Positions 1 through 8,853 of a DNA stretch of 64,000 nt are shown one piece after another. The stretch spans positions 46,818 through 110,817 of the forward strand of contig PLXQ01000033.1 of assembly GCA_003151475.1 (NCBI GenBank). The letters are read 5' to 3'. Origin of the DNA: Acidimicrobiaceae bacterium (GTDB lineage: Bacteria > Actinomycetota > Acidimicrobiia > Acidimicrobiales > UBA8190). A program made the translations under genes and the position numbers. Every line of letters starts with the position of its first letter. The first letter of the stretch is position 1. A model generated the notes under the pieces. It did no database searches, had not been told where the DNA came from, and worked only from the letters and a program-made list of their open reading frames with translations.

Positions 1-1
1 C

Positions 2-76
2 CGGGTTTCCGCCATCTTGTGTGAGGCGCCGAACGGCGGCTTCGCTCTCCTGGGCGGCAGCGTCTTCTCCCTCTGA
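2..76 (+). CDS. possible 3' end of a gene cut by the window edge
   Basis: The second forward frame is open from the window edge and ends with TGA at 74-76. It encodes about 24 residues (ending in GGFALLGGSVFSL). Almost all of its third codon positions are G or C, as in the real genes here, whereas the competing frames look random. No domain can be recognised in so short a piece. It may be the C-terminus of a gene whose body lies to the left, or chance. Confidence 0.25.
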   Translation, partial: RVSAILCEAPNGGFALLGGSVFSL

Positions 77-410
77 GCACCGCTTCCGCCACTTTTTTGG
101 ACGGAGCGGACCCTCGGTGCGCCATCCACCCCTTGGGTGCCGCGTCGGTGTCCGATGCCCCGGAAGCGGAGCCAAGACGCCCATCGGACGGGTGCGTCCA
201 TTGGACCGACGGAGCGTTGTTCACGTCCTAGACCGGTGCCCCGTTTGGGCTCTGTGGGAAAGATCTCACCCGGTCCGGGGGTACTTTCGCCGGGGCTGGT
301 AGATAAGAGTCCTGGTCCCAGCGGGATCGTTCGGGTGCTGCTCGCTTGCCCTGACCGCGAGACTCCGGGGTGCCTTGGCCGTCAAACGCCGCCTATCTGC
401 GTCGTGAAGG
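77..410. other. intergenic stretch, no gene seen
   Basis: These 334 bases hold no reading frame with convincing codon bias on either strand. The short frames present overlap each other and resemble no protein I know. No hairpin followed by a T-run and no clear promoter was seen. The segment lies downstream of the minus-strand gene that ends at 411. Confidence 0.4.
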
Positions 411-1493
411 TCAGATCGTCGGAACCGGAGGGTCGATGGTGTAAGTCATCGTGTAGGTCGTGTGCGGGCCGGCCTCGATGTCGGCTGTCACCACTGAATC
501 GCCCGCCGCGCAGGATGCGCCTTTGAACACGAAGACCGTATTTCCGTCGTCATCCAGGGTGCTCTGCGGGGGGCTCGGGTTCACCCCGGTCCCGTCGGCG
601 ACCACGCCACCCTCCGGCTCCCAGCGCCATCCTTCGATGCAGCGGGCCTCGAGCTGGGGAGATGAGATCTCCACCGGCTGCTCGGCGTAGACAGGGTTGG
701 TCTCCACGTAGAAGATGGCGTAGACGTTCGAATCGCCACTGGCGGCGGTGTCGCCCGTCTCGACTTCCTTGTTCGGGGAGCCGGTCACGCCTTCAGGGGT
801 GACGGAGGGCGGCAGGGCAAGGAGCGTCGTGGTGGCCGTTATAAACGGGGCGACGGCCAGATCGGCTTCGACCAGGCTGGGGCCGGGGGCGCAGTCGGTT
901 CCGTTCACCACGACGGTGACGTTTCCGTCGTTATCGAGGATGACGCTGATGGAGTTGAAGCTGGTGGTGGGATTGCCCACCGTCGCACCTTGCAGGGTTT
1001 CGAACTGGATGATGCCACCGCAGGCCGCTTGCAGCTGGCTGGACTGGATGTCGACGGGGTCACCGGCGAACGACGGGCTCGTCTCGACCTCGATGACGGC
1101 ATAGACGTCGGACCCGTCGCTGGTGAGGATTGGGACCGCTCCGATCCGCTTGAGGTGGGCCTTGGACGGCGCGGCAATGTTGGCGCCATCGCACTGCGAG
1201 GCGCAGCAGATTTGCTGGGCCTTCACCCTCGGCTTCGCTGCTTTTGCCTTCGCCCCTCCGGAGACGCAGGGCGTCGGCGACCCGGTCTCCACGATGGGGT
1301 TGGGGGACACCGCAACTGTGATGGGCGCCGGGGAACCGCCGGTCCCACCGCCGCTTCCGCCGCCGGCAGGGTGATGGTGGTGGTGACGGTGTGGCGCCGA
1401 CTTGGCTTGCGCCGTGCCTGAGAGGCCCATGAGGGGCATTGACACGACCACGGCCAGCGCCACCAGCCGAAGAACACTACGTCTCGCGTTCAT
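411..1493 (-). CDS. secreted protein with His-rich linker and two tandem repeat domains
   Basis: The chosen start is the ATG at 1493, preceded by a GAGGT Shine-Dalgarno and followed at once by a signal peptide (Arg-rich n-region, hydrophobic core, cleavage near AQA-KS); the frame stays open upstream but that part looks non-coding. The 360-residue product has, after the signal peptide, a run of five His, a Gly/Ser linker, a Cys-containing Lys/Ala segment (QQICCASQCDG), then two homologous domains of about 100 residues. Both contain 'DSNVYA/DGSDVYA..VETxP', a conserved Cys, and an Asn/Asp-rich strand (DNDGN or DDDGN) before a second Cys. Each domain probably forms a beta-sandwich with one disulfide. 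I do not recognise the family. The function is unknown; the product is probably extracellular and may bind a metal or surface ligand. Confidence 0.75.
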   Translation of the reverse strand: MNARRSVLRLVALAVVVSMPLMGLSGTAQAKSAPHRHHHHHPAGGGSGGGTGGSPAPITVAVSPNPIVETGSPTPCVSGGAKAKAAKPRVKAQQICCASQCDGANIAAPSKAHLKRIGAVPILTSDGSDVYAVIEVETSPSFAGDPVDIQSSQLQAACGGIIQFETLQGATVGNPTTSFNSISVILDNDGNVTVVVNGTDCAPGPSLVEADLAVAPFITATTTLLALPPSVTPEGVTGSPNKEVETGDTAASGDSNVYAIFYVETNPVYAEQPVEISSPQLEARCIEGWRWEPEGGVVADGTGVNPSPPQSTLDDDGNTVFVFKGASCAAGDSVVTADIEAGPHTTYTMTYTIDPPVPTI

Positions 1494-1966
1494 TACCTCG
1501 CCCCTCGTCCGTACTTGACGATATTCTGACGCCGTAGAGCGGGAGCTCGCCTCGTCATGGTTGATGAACTCTCGCTCCGGATCTACGTGACCACCCCGTG
1601 CGAGCAGGTCGGCTTCGCTCGTGCGGGACCCAGCGAGGCACCCTGGCACCGAAACGGCGGAGTTCGAGAGTGGTCGGGTTGGGTCGAGACCGCCGGGTGG
1701 GGAGCGGTTGCCGATCCGGATCCCGGCCGTGAACAGGTTTGCGGTCGACGATGTCGACCCGGGCCGGACCGGGGTCGGACCGAAGCGTGGAACCGACGAA
1801 CCTCCTATCTCGGGCCGACTTTGGTTAGCGTCTCGACCGGTCTGCTGGTCCGCGCGGGGAGAGGAAGGTCGGACATGGCTCAAAAGCCGGGGGCCGAGTT
1901 TCTCGGGACGGCGTTACACCAGCTGCTGTCGCCGACGTCGCAGAAACTCACTCCTGAAGCAATCCC
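1494..1966. other. divergent intergenic region
   Basis: This 473-base gap separates two divergently transcribed genes for exported proteins, so it should hold both promoters. Open frames crossing it lack the codon bias of the neighbours and were not called. I could not identify a convincing -35/-10 pair, an operator or a structured RNA. Confidence 0.4.
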
Positions 1967-3568
1967 ATGACGCCCCGAGAGCAGAGCATCGCCTCACGCG
2001 AGCACTCGGGCAGGCGGAGCGCTTTTGACGCCATCTACACGCGTCGAGCCGTTCTCGCCGGCGCCGGCGGAGCGGCCGCCGCGCTGCTCGCTGCGTGCGG
2101 TGGGTCCACGGCGAATCGGGCCGCGGCCGTGAAGCCCGCCGGCTCGGATCTGGGGGCGATCGAACACGTGGTTTTCCTCATGCAGGAGAACCGCTCGTTC
2201 GACCACTATTTCGGTACCTATCCGGGTGTGCGTGGTTTCAGTGACCACCCTTCGGGTGAGGTGAAGAACTTCTCTCAGGCCTGGCCGGCGAACTCGTCGG
2301 TGAGCCCGGCGGGCCATCTCCTGCCGTTCCGCCTCGACACCGCCCGGACGCTGTCCGAGTGCACGTTCGATCTTTCGCACGCCTGGACGGCTCAACACGA
2401 ATGTTGGAATCACGGCAAGATGGACGCCTTCGTAACGACCCACACGATGCCGCAATACGAAGGTCCTGTGAACGGTGTCATCACCATGGGCTATTACACG
2501 CGTCAGGACCTGCCCTTCTATTACGCGCTGGCCGACGCCTTCACCCTGTGCGACGGCTATCACTGCTCCGTCCTCGGACCGACCCACCCGAACCGCGTCT
2601 TCTGGCTGTCGGGTACGAACGACCCCGACGGCAAGGCGGGAGGACCGGTGATCATCACGGACGGGTCGCCTTCGGTGAAATTCAGCCTGTCGTGGGAGAC
2701 GATGCCCGAACGCCTCGAGGACAAAGGGATTTCGTGGAAGACCTACAACCCTCCGGGAGCTGAGTATCTTCCGTCCAGCAACACCGGGACCGAGGTCTCG
2801 AACAACATTCTGATGCACTTCAAGCAGTACTCCGATCCTTCGTCGTCGCTGTACCAAAAGGCCTTTTTGCCGACCTTCCCGGACGACTTCGCCAAGGACG
2901 TGGCCAGCGGCACGCTTCCGCAGGTCTCATGGATCGTCGCCCCCACCGTGCCGAAAGACCACAGCGAACACCCTCCCGCGCCACCCTCGTTGGGGGAGTG
3001 GTTCACCCACCAGGTCCTGAGCACGCTGATCTCGAACCAGAAGGTCTGGGCCAAGACCGTGTTCTTCGTCTCCTATGACGAGAACGATGGCTTCTTCGAT
3101 CACGTGGCACCGCCTACCGCACCGCCAGGGACACCCGGTGAGTACCTCACGGTCGATCCCCTTCCGGAGACGGCCGGTGGTGTGGCGGGGCCGACGGGAC
3201 TCGGGTTTCGTGTCCCACTGCTCGTTCTTTCGCCGTTCAGCCGGGGTGGCTACATCGCTTCTGACACGTTCGACCATACGTCGCAGTTGCGATTCCTCGA
3301 AACCCGTTTCGGGGTCGAAGTGCCCAATCTTTCGAAGTGGCGCCGGGAGACGACGGGCGATCTCACGTCCACGCTGCACTTAGGCAGCAGCGAAGTGTCG
3401 GCGCCCGACCTTCCGCCGACGTCGGAGGACGATCCCCGAGTGGCCATGGAGTGCCAACCGTCGCAGCTGCTCGAGCTGAACGTATCTGATCCGCCCAACC
3501 TTGTTCCGACCTCCCAGAGCATGCCGAGCCAGGAAGCCGGGAAGGCCCGCCGGGCCAGCACCGCCTGA
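1967..3568 (+). CDS. phospholipase C / acid phosphatase-type phosphoesterase (exported lipoprotein)
   Basis: This 533-residue protein belongs to the phosphoesterase family of bacterial phospholipases C and AcpA-type phosphatases (PF04185), which cleave phosphodiester or phosphomonoester bonds outside the cytoplasm. It has a twin-arginine-like motif (TRRAVLAG, residues 25-32) running into a lipobox LAAC with Cys44, so it is probably exported by Tat and lipid-anchored. The diagnostic metal and nucleophile segment ENRSFDHYFG starts at Glu74. The second signature, SYDENDGFFDHV, starts near residue 369. Length and motif order fit the family. The ATG at 1967 has only a weak Shine-Dalgarno. The C-terminal 60 residues are Pro/Ser-rich without a domain I recognise. 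The substrate (phosphatidylcholine or another phosphate ester) cannot be read from sequence. Confidence 0.88.
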   Translation: MTPREQSIASREHSGRRSAFDAIYTRRAVLAGAGGAAAALLAACGGSTANRAAAVKPAGSDLGAIEHVVFLMQENRSFDHYFGTYPGVRGFSDHPSGEVKNFSQAWPANSSVSPAGHLLPFRLDTARTLSECTFDLSHAWTAQHECWNHGKMDAFVTTHTMPQYEGPVNGVITMGYYTRQDLPFYYALADAFTLCDGYHCSVLGPTHPNRVFWLSGTNDPDGKAGGPVIITDGSPSVKFSLSWETMPERLEDKGISWKTYNPPGAEYLPSSNTGTEVSNNILMHFKQYSDPSSSLYQKAFLPTFPDDFAKDVASGTLPQVSWIVAPTVPKDHSEHPPAPPSLGEWFTHQVLSTLISNQKVWAKTVFFVSYDENDGFFDHVAPPTAPPGTPGEYLTVDPLPETAGGVAGPTGLGFRVPLLVLSPFSRGGYIASDTFDHTSQLRFLETRFGVEVPNLSKWRRETTGDLTSTLHLGSSEVSAPDLPPTSEDDPRVAMECQPSQLLELNVSDPPNLVPTSQSMPSQEAGKARRASTA

Positions 3569-3576
3569 GCGGGAGT

Positions 3577-4614
3577 TCAGTGGGATCGGGCGATCTCCGC
3601 CTGCTCCTCGAGCTCGTCGAGTTCCGGGAGCTCGGGTGTGAGCGTGCCGTGCGAATGGAGCAGCGGGCTGCGCACACCGGGGGAGGGGATTGCTCCTGGC
3701 TTTGACAACTGGCGGGGCAACACCGACATCTGAGCCGGTCGCCCCAGGTAGTAACCCTGACCGTAGTGGCAACCGAGACCCTGCAAGGTGCTCAGCTCGC
3801 TCTGGGTCTCAATCCCTTCGGCCACGATGGAGGCGTTGTAGGCGTCGAGCCCGAAGGCGAGCATGGCGGAGCCGAGGGCCCGCCGCGCCGGGTCGGTGTC
3901 GATGCCCCGGGTGAGCGCAATGTCGAGCTTGATGATGTCGGGCCGGAGATTGAGAATGTGGCGGAAGCTCGAGAATCCCGCTCCGGCATCGTCGACGGCG
4001 AGTCGGAGGCCGTTCGATCGCATTTCCGCGATGGCCTCACCGAAGAGGTGGTAATCGTCGACGCCGGTGTGTTCTGTCAGCTCCAGCACGACACGTTCGG
4101 CGGGGATCTCCGCCATGGAGGCACGGAACTCGGGGGACACGATCGTGGCCGGTGATGCGTTGATGGACAGATACAGACCGGCCGGCAGCATCGACAACTG
4201 TTCGAGAGCGGAGCGCAGAGCGGAGACTTCGAGCTCGGTACCCAGGCCGAGCTCGGCTGCTTCTGCGAACCAGAGATCGGGGGCACGAAACGGGGGAGCG
4301 GTGAAACGGGCCAACGCTTCGGCGCCGACGGTCCCTCCGGTACGGAGGTCGACGATGGGCTGGAACACGGTCTGCATCGAGCGGTCCGCCAGGGTGATTC
4401 GGACGAACTTCTCCCGTCGGTGCGCCGTCTCCTCGTAGTGCCGTTCGAGGACGCTGTTGGAAGTCTCGGGCGCCTGGGGTTGGAGCACGACGGCGTGGTG
4501 ACCGCCCGATGAAGGCGCCGGGGTTGGCGCGGCGGTGGCCCTCTGCTTCCTGGTTGAGCGCGAGGGCTTGCCTGCTCGCCCGATGAAGATGTCGCCTTGG
4601 CGGCCCGGTGACAA
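3577..4614 (-). CDS. EAL-domain cyclic-di-GMP phosphodiesterase
   Basis: The protein is 345 residues with a low-complexity N-terminus of about 75 residues and then one complete EAL domain (about 79-310) that should hydrolyse c-di-GMP to pGpG. The catalytic set looks intact: EAL at 99-101, Asn152 in SINAS, Glu181 in ELTEH, Asp208-Asp209, Lys229 in IIKLD, and EGIE at 266-269, followed by GQGYYLGRP. No GGDEF, PAS or membrane segment accompanies it, so it is a stand-alone cytosolic enzyme whose N-terminus may be regulatory. The start at 4614 is a TTG without a good Shine-Dalgarno, and a later GTG in the low-complexity region is possible. It converges on the phosphoesterase gene with 8 bases between the stops. 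Confidence 0.88.
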   Translation of the reverse strand: MSPGRQGDIFIGRAGKPSRSTRKQRATAAPTPAPSSGGHHAVVLQPQAPETSNSVLERHYEETAHRREKFVRITLADRSMQTVFQPIVDLRTGGTVGAEALARFTAPPFRAPDLWFAEAAELGLGTELEVSALRSALEQLSMLPAGLYLSINASPATIVSPEFRASMAEIPAERVVLELTEHTGVDDYHLFGEAIAEMRSNGLRLAVDDAGAGFSSFRHILNLRPDIIKLDIALTRGIDTDPARRALGSAMLAFGLDAYNASIVAEGIETQSELSTLQGLGCHYGQGYYLGRPAQMSVLPRQLSKPGAIPSPGVRSPLLHSHGTLTPELPELDELEEQAEIARSH

Positions 4615-5023
4615 GGTTCAGCCCGAGAGCAGCGTCTTGGACTCGAACGACGGAGCGCGGCGTCGGTCGTGCCTGGGGCGGAGGTTCACCTTTTCATTGT
4701 CGACATCCCTCAGTCCGTGCTTGAGGAGGGCCCCCACACCGTGCCTGAGCAGGTGGTTCTCGAGTCGAGGGGTTCCGCTGACGTCCAGCGGGCGGGACAG
4801 GTCGAGCCGGCATCGCGTGGCCGAGCGGCCCCGGAGGCCATGGCAGGGTCTCGGACCGGTCGGGGTCGGAGCTGTGGGTGGCTCGGTTATCGACCGCGTC
4901 TGCGCTCCGGGGCACTTCCGCGCTGTTAACAGAGCCGTCATCGCCGTGACCCCCGCCGTTCATGGCCGTTCCGTACGCTGCGGTTGAGGGATAACGCCAA
5001 AGAAAGTCAGGAAGGAGCAAGCC
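4615..5023. other. intergenic stretch upstream of a micro-ORF
   Basis: The segment lies between the start of the EAL gene (minus strand) and the micro-ORF at 5024. Several short frames cross it on both strands, but none has good codon bias or a ribosome-binding site. It presumably carries two divergent promoters. No RNA element was recognised. Confidence 0.35.
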
Positions 5024-5110
5024 ATGGTCGCCACACGCAATGTGCTTCGGAGGCTCGGGATCTCGGTGGCCATCGCTCGATGGGCGTTCCAGGCGAAGCG
5101 GCCTGACTGA
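5024..5110 (+). CDS. 28-residue basic micro-protein (novel sORF)
   Basis: An ATG at 5024 follows AAGGAG (5012-5017) at ideal spacing and opens a 28-codon frame ending TGA at 5108-5110. The product is MVATRNVLRRLGISVAIARW followed by AFQAKRPD: strongly basic, with a central hydrophobic stretch that could form an amphipathic helix. It has no Cys or typical leader-peptide motif. It sits 162 bases upstream of the ATP-grasp gene on the same strand and may be its first co-transcribed partner. Options are a peptide substrate of the downstream ligase/transglutaminase pair, a translational leader, or a small membrane-associated protein. Only the ribosome-binding site and position support it; no homology is claimed. 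Confidence 0.5.
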   Translation: MVATRNVLRRLGISVAIARWAFQAKRPD

Positions 5111-5272
5111 CATCGCTGGCGGGCCTGCCGTTTGGTCCACGGCAGGCAAGCCAGGGTTTTGACGAAGGGGTCGGCGACCGGAGTGCTCCCCACCCGGACA
5201 TCGTCGGCCCCTTCGCCGCGGATGCCCGGAGGACGGCATTCAAAGACTCACCCGGGGAAGGGGGAGAAGGAC

Positions 5273-6856
5273 ATGGTGGTGGAGACGGCATGGACCAGCT
5301 ACACGCTGGGAACGGGCTACGACGAGATCGTCGGCTCGGACGGAGCCCCACGAGCGGTGGCCGAAGCGCTCTGGCAGCATCTGGCCGCCCTGGGTCCTGA
5401 CGCTCTGGCCGATCGACAACGGGCGGCCGACGAGGAGATCCGCACCATCGGCGTCACATTCCGCACCTCGGAAGGTGACGCGTCGGTCGATCACCCGTGG
5501 CCCTTCGACGTGATTCCCCGCATCGTGGACTCGGCCGAGTGGACGAGGCTCCGGCAGGGTCTCGTGCAACGTCTGCGGGCGCTGAACCTCTTCATCGACG
5601 ACGTGTACCACGCGCAACGCTGCATCCAAGAGGGTGCCGTGCCGGCGGACGTCATCGTGGGATCGCCGAACTTCCGACCCGAGTGTGTCGGGGTCAATCC
5701 CCCCGGGGGAGTCTGGGCCCACATCTGCGGCAGCGACCTCGTGCGCGGTGAAGACGGGACGTTCTACGTTCTCGAGGACAATCTGCGTGTCCCGTCCGGA
5801 GTGTCATACCTGCTCGAGAACCGTATGGTCACGAAGCACGTGTTCCCCGAGCTGTTTCGCTCCTACAGCATCGAGCCGGTCGACCCCTATGTCGGCCGCC
5901 TCGGCGAGTTGTTGTCATCGCTGACGCCGGGTCTGCGCGAACCGACGATCGTGGTGCTCACGCCCGGAATCCACAACCCCGCTTATTTCGAGCACGCCTT
6001 TTTGGCCCAGCAGCTGGGCGTGGAGCTGGTCGAAGGCGGTGACCTTGTCGTGCTCGACGATGACACGGTGCACATGCGGACGGTGGGAGGGCTCGAGCAG
6101 GTCGACGTGATCTACCGGCGGATCGACGATGTGTTCCTCGACCCCTCGGCATTGCGCCGCGACTCGCTCGTCGGCGTACCGGGGCTCATCCGAGCGTGGC
6201 GGGCGGGAACGGTGGCTTTGGTGAACGCCCCCGGGACGGGAGTGGCCGACGACAAAGCGGTGTACGCCTTCGTCCCCGAGATCATCCGTTTCTTTCTCGG
6301 AGAGGAGCCGATCCTGCCCAACGTCCCGACCTGGCGGTGCGGCGATCCCGACGACCGGCGATTCGTTCTCGCCAATCTCGACGCTTTGGTGGTGAAGCCG
6401 GCCAACGAGTCGGGCGGCTACGGCATCGTGATCGGACCCGCCGCCAGCCCGGCAGCCTTGGCTCTGGTGGCCCAGAGGATCGAACAGCACCCGCCCAACT
6501 GGGTGGCCCAGCCCATGCTGTCGCTGTCGACCATGCCGACGCTGTGCGATGGAGTGGTGTCACCGCGCCATGTGGACCTGCGACCCTTCACCCTCTTCGG
6601 CCCCGACGGCGCCTACGTGGCCCCGGGGGGCCTCACCCGGGTGGCGCGCAAGGAGGGGTCACTCATCGTCAACTCCTCCCAGGGTGGCGGGAGCAAGGAC
6701 ACATGGATCGTAGACCGGGCCCTCATGGGCCAGAAGCCCACAGCGATGTCGGAACCCGGCGAGCCCTCCTCGGCCTTGGAGGCACCGATTACGTCGTCGC
6801 CGATGATCGGAGCCGACGATGCTCCGGCTCTCGACGCAACGCAGATAGGTCAGTAG
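5273..6856 (+). CDS. circularly permuted ATP-grasp protein (DUF404/DUF407 type)
   Basis: The start was placed at the ATG at 5273 because GGGGGAGAAGGA precedes it; the frame is open further upstream but without a ribosome-binding site. The 527-residue protein matches the circularly permuted ATP-grasp family (CP_ATPgrasp), predicted carboxylate-amine ligases of unknown substrate. Visible signatures are VLEDNLRVPSGVSYLLENR (Glu168 onwards), YRRIDDVFLDP, and the nucleotide-binding VKPANESGGYG with Lys375 and the Gly-rich loop at 381-384. In many bacteria this family occurs beside alpha-E and transglutaminase-like proteins, exactly as here (next gene starts 47 bases downstream). The cassette has been proposed, on comparative-genomic grounds, to make or modify a peptide or amide product. 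The C-terminal 50 residues are poorly conserved-looking. Confidence 0.88.
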   Translation: MVVETAWTSYTLGTGYDEIVGSDGAPRAVAEALWQHLAALGPDALADRQRAADEEIRTIGVTFRTSEGDASVDHPWPFDVIPRIVDSAEWTRLRQGLVQRLRALNLFIDDVYHAQRCIQEGAVPADVIVGSPNFRPECVGVNPPGGVWAHICGSDLVRGEDGTFYVLEDNLRVPSGVSYLLENRMVTKHVFPELFRSYSIEPVDPYVGRLGELLSSLTPGLREPTIVVLTPGIHNPAYFEHAFLAQQLGVELVEGGDLVVLDDDTVHMRTVGGLEQVDVIYRRIDDVFLDPSALRRDSLVGVPGLIRAWRAGTVALVNAPGTGVADDKAVYAFVPEIIRFFLGEEPILPNVPTWRCGDPDDRRFVLANLDALVVKPANESGGYGIVIGPAASPAALALVAQRIEQHPPNWVAQPMLSLSTMPTLCDGVVSPRHVDLRPFTLFGPDGAYVAPGGLTRVARKEGSLIVNSSQGGGSKDTWIVDRALMGQKPTAMSEPGEPSSALEAPITSSPMIGADDAPALDATQIGQ

Positions 6857-6903
6857 AGCCGGGATGTGGTCGTGATGTCTGGCGGGGAAGGCGAGGAGGG
6901 ACG

Positions 6904-8853
6904 ATGTTGCTGGCACGGGTAGCGGAGTCGGTGTACTGGGCCGGCCGCTACCTCGAACGCGTCGAGGACATGTCCCGGATCGTCCAGGTCCACAGCGATA
7001 CCCACGTCGATCTTCCCGTCGGTGCCGATGTGGGGTGGAGCCCACTTCTCGACATCTGCGGTGCCGACGCCGACGCTGTCGAACGCCTGCGTCGCCAGGA
7101 GAAAGCCCAGGCGTCCACCGCTCCCGGCGGGCCGCGGGTGAGCGAAGCGACCGTGGTCCGATTCGTGGTGACCGACCGGGACAATCCGTCTTCGATCCTG
7201 GCCGCATTGTCCGCCGCGCGCGACAACTTCCGGGTGGCGCGCCCTGTCGTTCCCCGCGAAGTATGGGAGTTGGTCAACGACCTGTGGCTGGACCTGAGCT
7301 CCCACGCGCACGAGACGGCGACACGCGAAGGGCGGGTGGGGTGGCTGCGACGTGCCATCGATGAGTGCTCCCGGATGAACGGAGTTCTGGCCAGCACTAT
7401 GCGCCGGGACGAGGCGATGGCGTTCATCAGCATGGGACAACAGATCGAGAGGGCTGACATCACCGCCCGGATCCTCACCGTACGGGCCGACAGCGCCGCC
7501 TCGACCAGGGGCCACGATCCGTACGACGAGGTGCATTGGATGGCGCTCTTGCGGTCGGTCGCCGCCTATCAGCCGTTTCGCCGGGCCATGCCCGCCCGTC
7601 CGGACAACGGTGCCGCTCTGCGCTTCCTGCTCCAGGACGACGCCTTCCCCCGTGCCGTGTCGTCGTGCCTGACCGAGCTGCGAGCCACCGTGAAGAGACT
7701 TCCGCGCAACGAAGAGGTGCTCACGGCCTGTACCGATGCCGCCGTTCTGCTGGCCGACGTGGATGTCGATCGACTCACACCGCGGGAGTTACGATCCCTC
7801 ATCGGTGACCTTCAAGTCGCCCTCGCTTCCATACACGAGCGCCTGGTTTCCACCTACTTCCACTCGATGATCGCCATGGTCCCCGAGCCCTCACATTCCC
7901 GGCGCATCATCCGACCGGCGATCGAAGACGCGCTGCCCATCATGGTCCCGGACACTGCCGAACCGCGGATCTACCGGGTCACGCATCGAACGACGTATGA
8001 GTACGACGGCCCGGTCGAACAGTCGCACAACGAGGCCCACCTCCGTCCGCGGGCCACGGGTCATCAACGATGCGAGCAGCACACATTGGAGATCGAGCCC
8101 GAGCCGACGTCGCGATCGGAGTACGTCGACGCCTTCGGTAATGCCGTGACCATCTTCGTGGTGGCGGGCGGATTCGATCGGCTGTCGGTCACGGCGACCA
8201 GCGAGGTGACGGTCCTGGCCGTCCCCCCCACGCCCCCGAGCCTCCCCTGGGAGTCCGCCCAGTGGCTCCTCGATATCGACCGGCAGGCGGGATCGCGCGA
8301 AGCCCGGCAGTTCCGGGCGCCGTCACGCCTGGTGCCGGCGTCCCCGCAGCTGGCGGAGTACGCCGAGCCGTCGTTTGCCGCTGGTCGGCCCATTGTCGAA
8401 GCCGTCGTCGATCTGGCCAGTCGTATCAACCGGGAGTTCGTCTACGAGTCGGGCTTCACCTCGGTGACGACGCCGATTCTGGAGGTGCTCGACCATCGAC
8501 GCGGCGTCTGCCAGGACTTCGCCCATCTGGCCGTCGGATGTGTGAGGTCGATGGGTCTGGCGGCCCGCTATGTGAGCGGTTACATCGAGACGATCCCACC
8601 CGAAGGACAGGAGCGTCTTCTGGGGGCCGACGCCTCCCACGCGTGGTTCTCGGTGTATGTCCCGGGTTGGGGCTGGATCGATGTCGACCCCACCAACGAT
8701 CAACTTGTCTCGGAGTCGTACGTGACGACCGCATGGGGCCGCGACTACTGGGATGTATCGCCCTTGCGGGGATCGGTGGAGGGCGGCGGGAGCTCACACA
8801 CGCTGGACGTCGCCGTCGACGTGACTCGGGTGGAGGTCGTCTCCGCCTCGTGA
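6904..8853 (+). CDS. alpha-E domain fused to transglutaminase-like protease/ligase
   Basis: The start is the ATG at 6904 after GGCGAGGAGGGA. The 649-residue product fuses two proteins that are usually separate genes: an N-terminal alpha-E (DUF403) domain at about 1-320 (MLLARVAESVYWAGRYLERVE) and a C-terminal transglutaminase-like module. In the latter, the bacterial transglutaminase N-terminal domain starts near residue 354 (RIYRVTHRTTYEYDGPV). The catalytic core follows with Cys536 (RRGVCQDFAHLAVG), His579 (ASHAWFSVYVPGWGW) and Asp595 (DPTND), so the Cys-His-Asp triad is complete. Known family members include thiol peptidases and predicted amide-forming enzymes. With the ATP-grasp partner it forms a two-gene cassette, probably one transcript. 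The 3' end overlaps the antisense gene at 8745. Confidence 0.88.
   Translation: MLLARVAESVYWAGRYLERVEDMSRIVQVHSDTHVDLPVGADVGWSPLLDICGADADAVERLRRQEKAQASTAPGGPRVSEATVVRFVVTDRDNPSSILAALSAARDNFRVARPVVPREVWELVNDLWLDLSSHAHETATREGRVGWLRRAIDECSRMNGVLASTMRRDEAMAFISMGQQIERADITARILTVRADSAASTRGHDPYDEVHWMALLRSVAAYQPFRRAMPARPDNGAALRFLLQDDAFPRAVSSCLTELRATVKRLPRNEEVLTACTDAAVLLADVDVDRLTPRELRSLIGDLQVALASIHERLVSTYFHSMIAMVPEPSHSRRIIRPAIEDALPIMVPDTAEPRIYRVTHRTTYEYDGPVEQSHNEAHLRPRATGHQRCEQHTLEIEPEPTSRSEYVDAFGNAVTIFVVAGGFDRLSVTATSEVTVLAVPPTPPSLPWESAQWLLDIDRQAGSREARQFRAPSRLVPASPQLAEYAEPSFAAGRPIVEAVVDLASRINREFVYESGFTSVTTPILEVLDHRRGVCQDFAHLAVGCVRSMGLAARYVSGYIETIPPEGQERLLGADASHAWFSVYVPGWGWIDVDPTNDQLVSESYVTTAWGRDYWDVSPLRGSVEGGGSSHTLDVAVDVTRVEVVSAS

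Noticed and set aside
4618..4941. 107-codon minus-strand frame between the EAL gene and the micro-ORF
   Set aside because: Poor codon bias, no SD, no recognisable motif.
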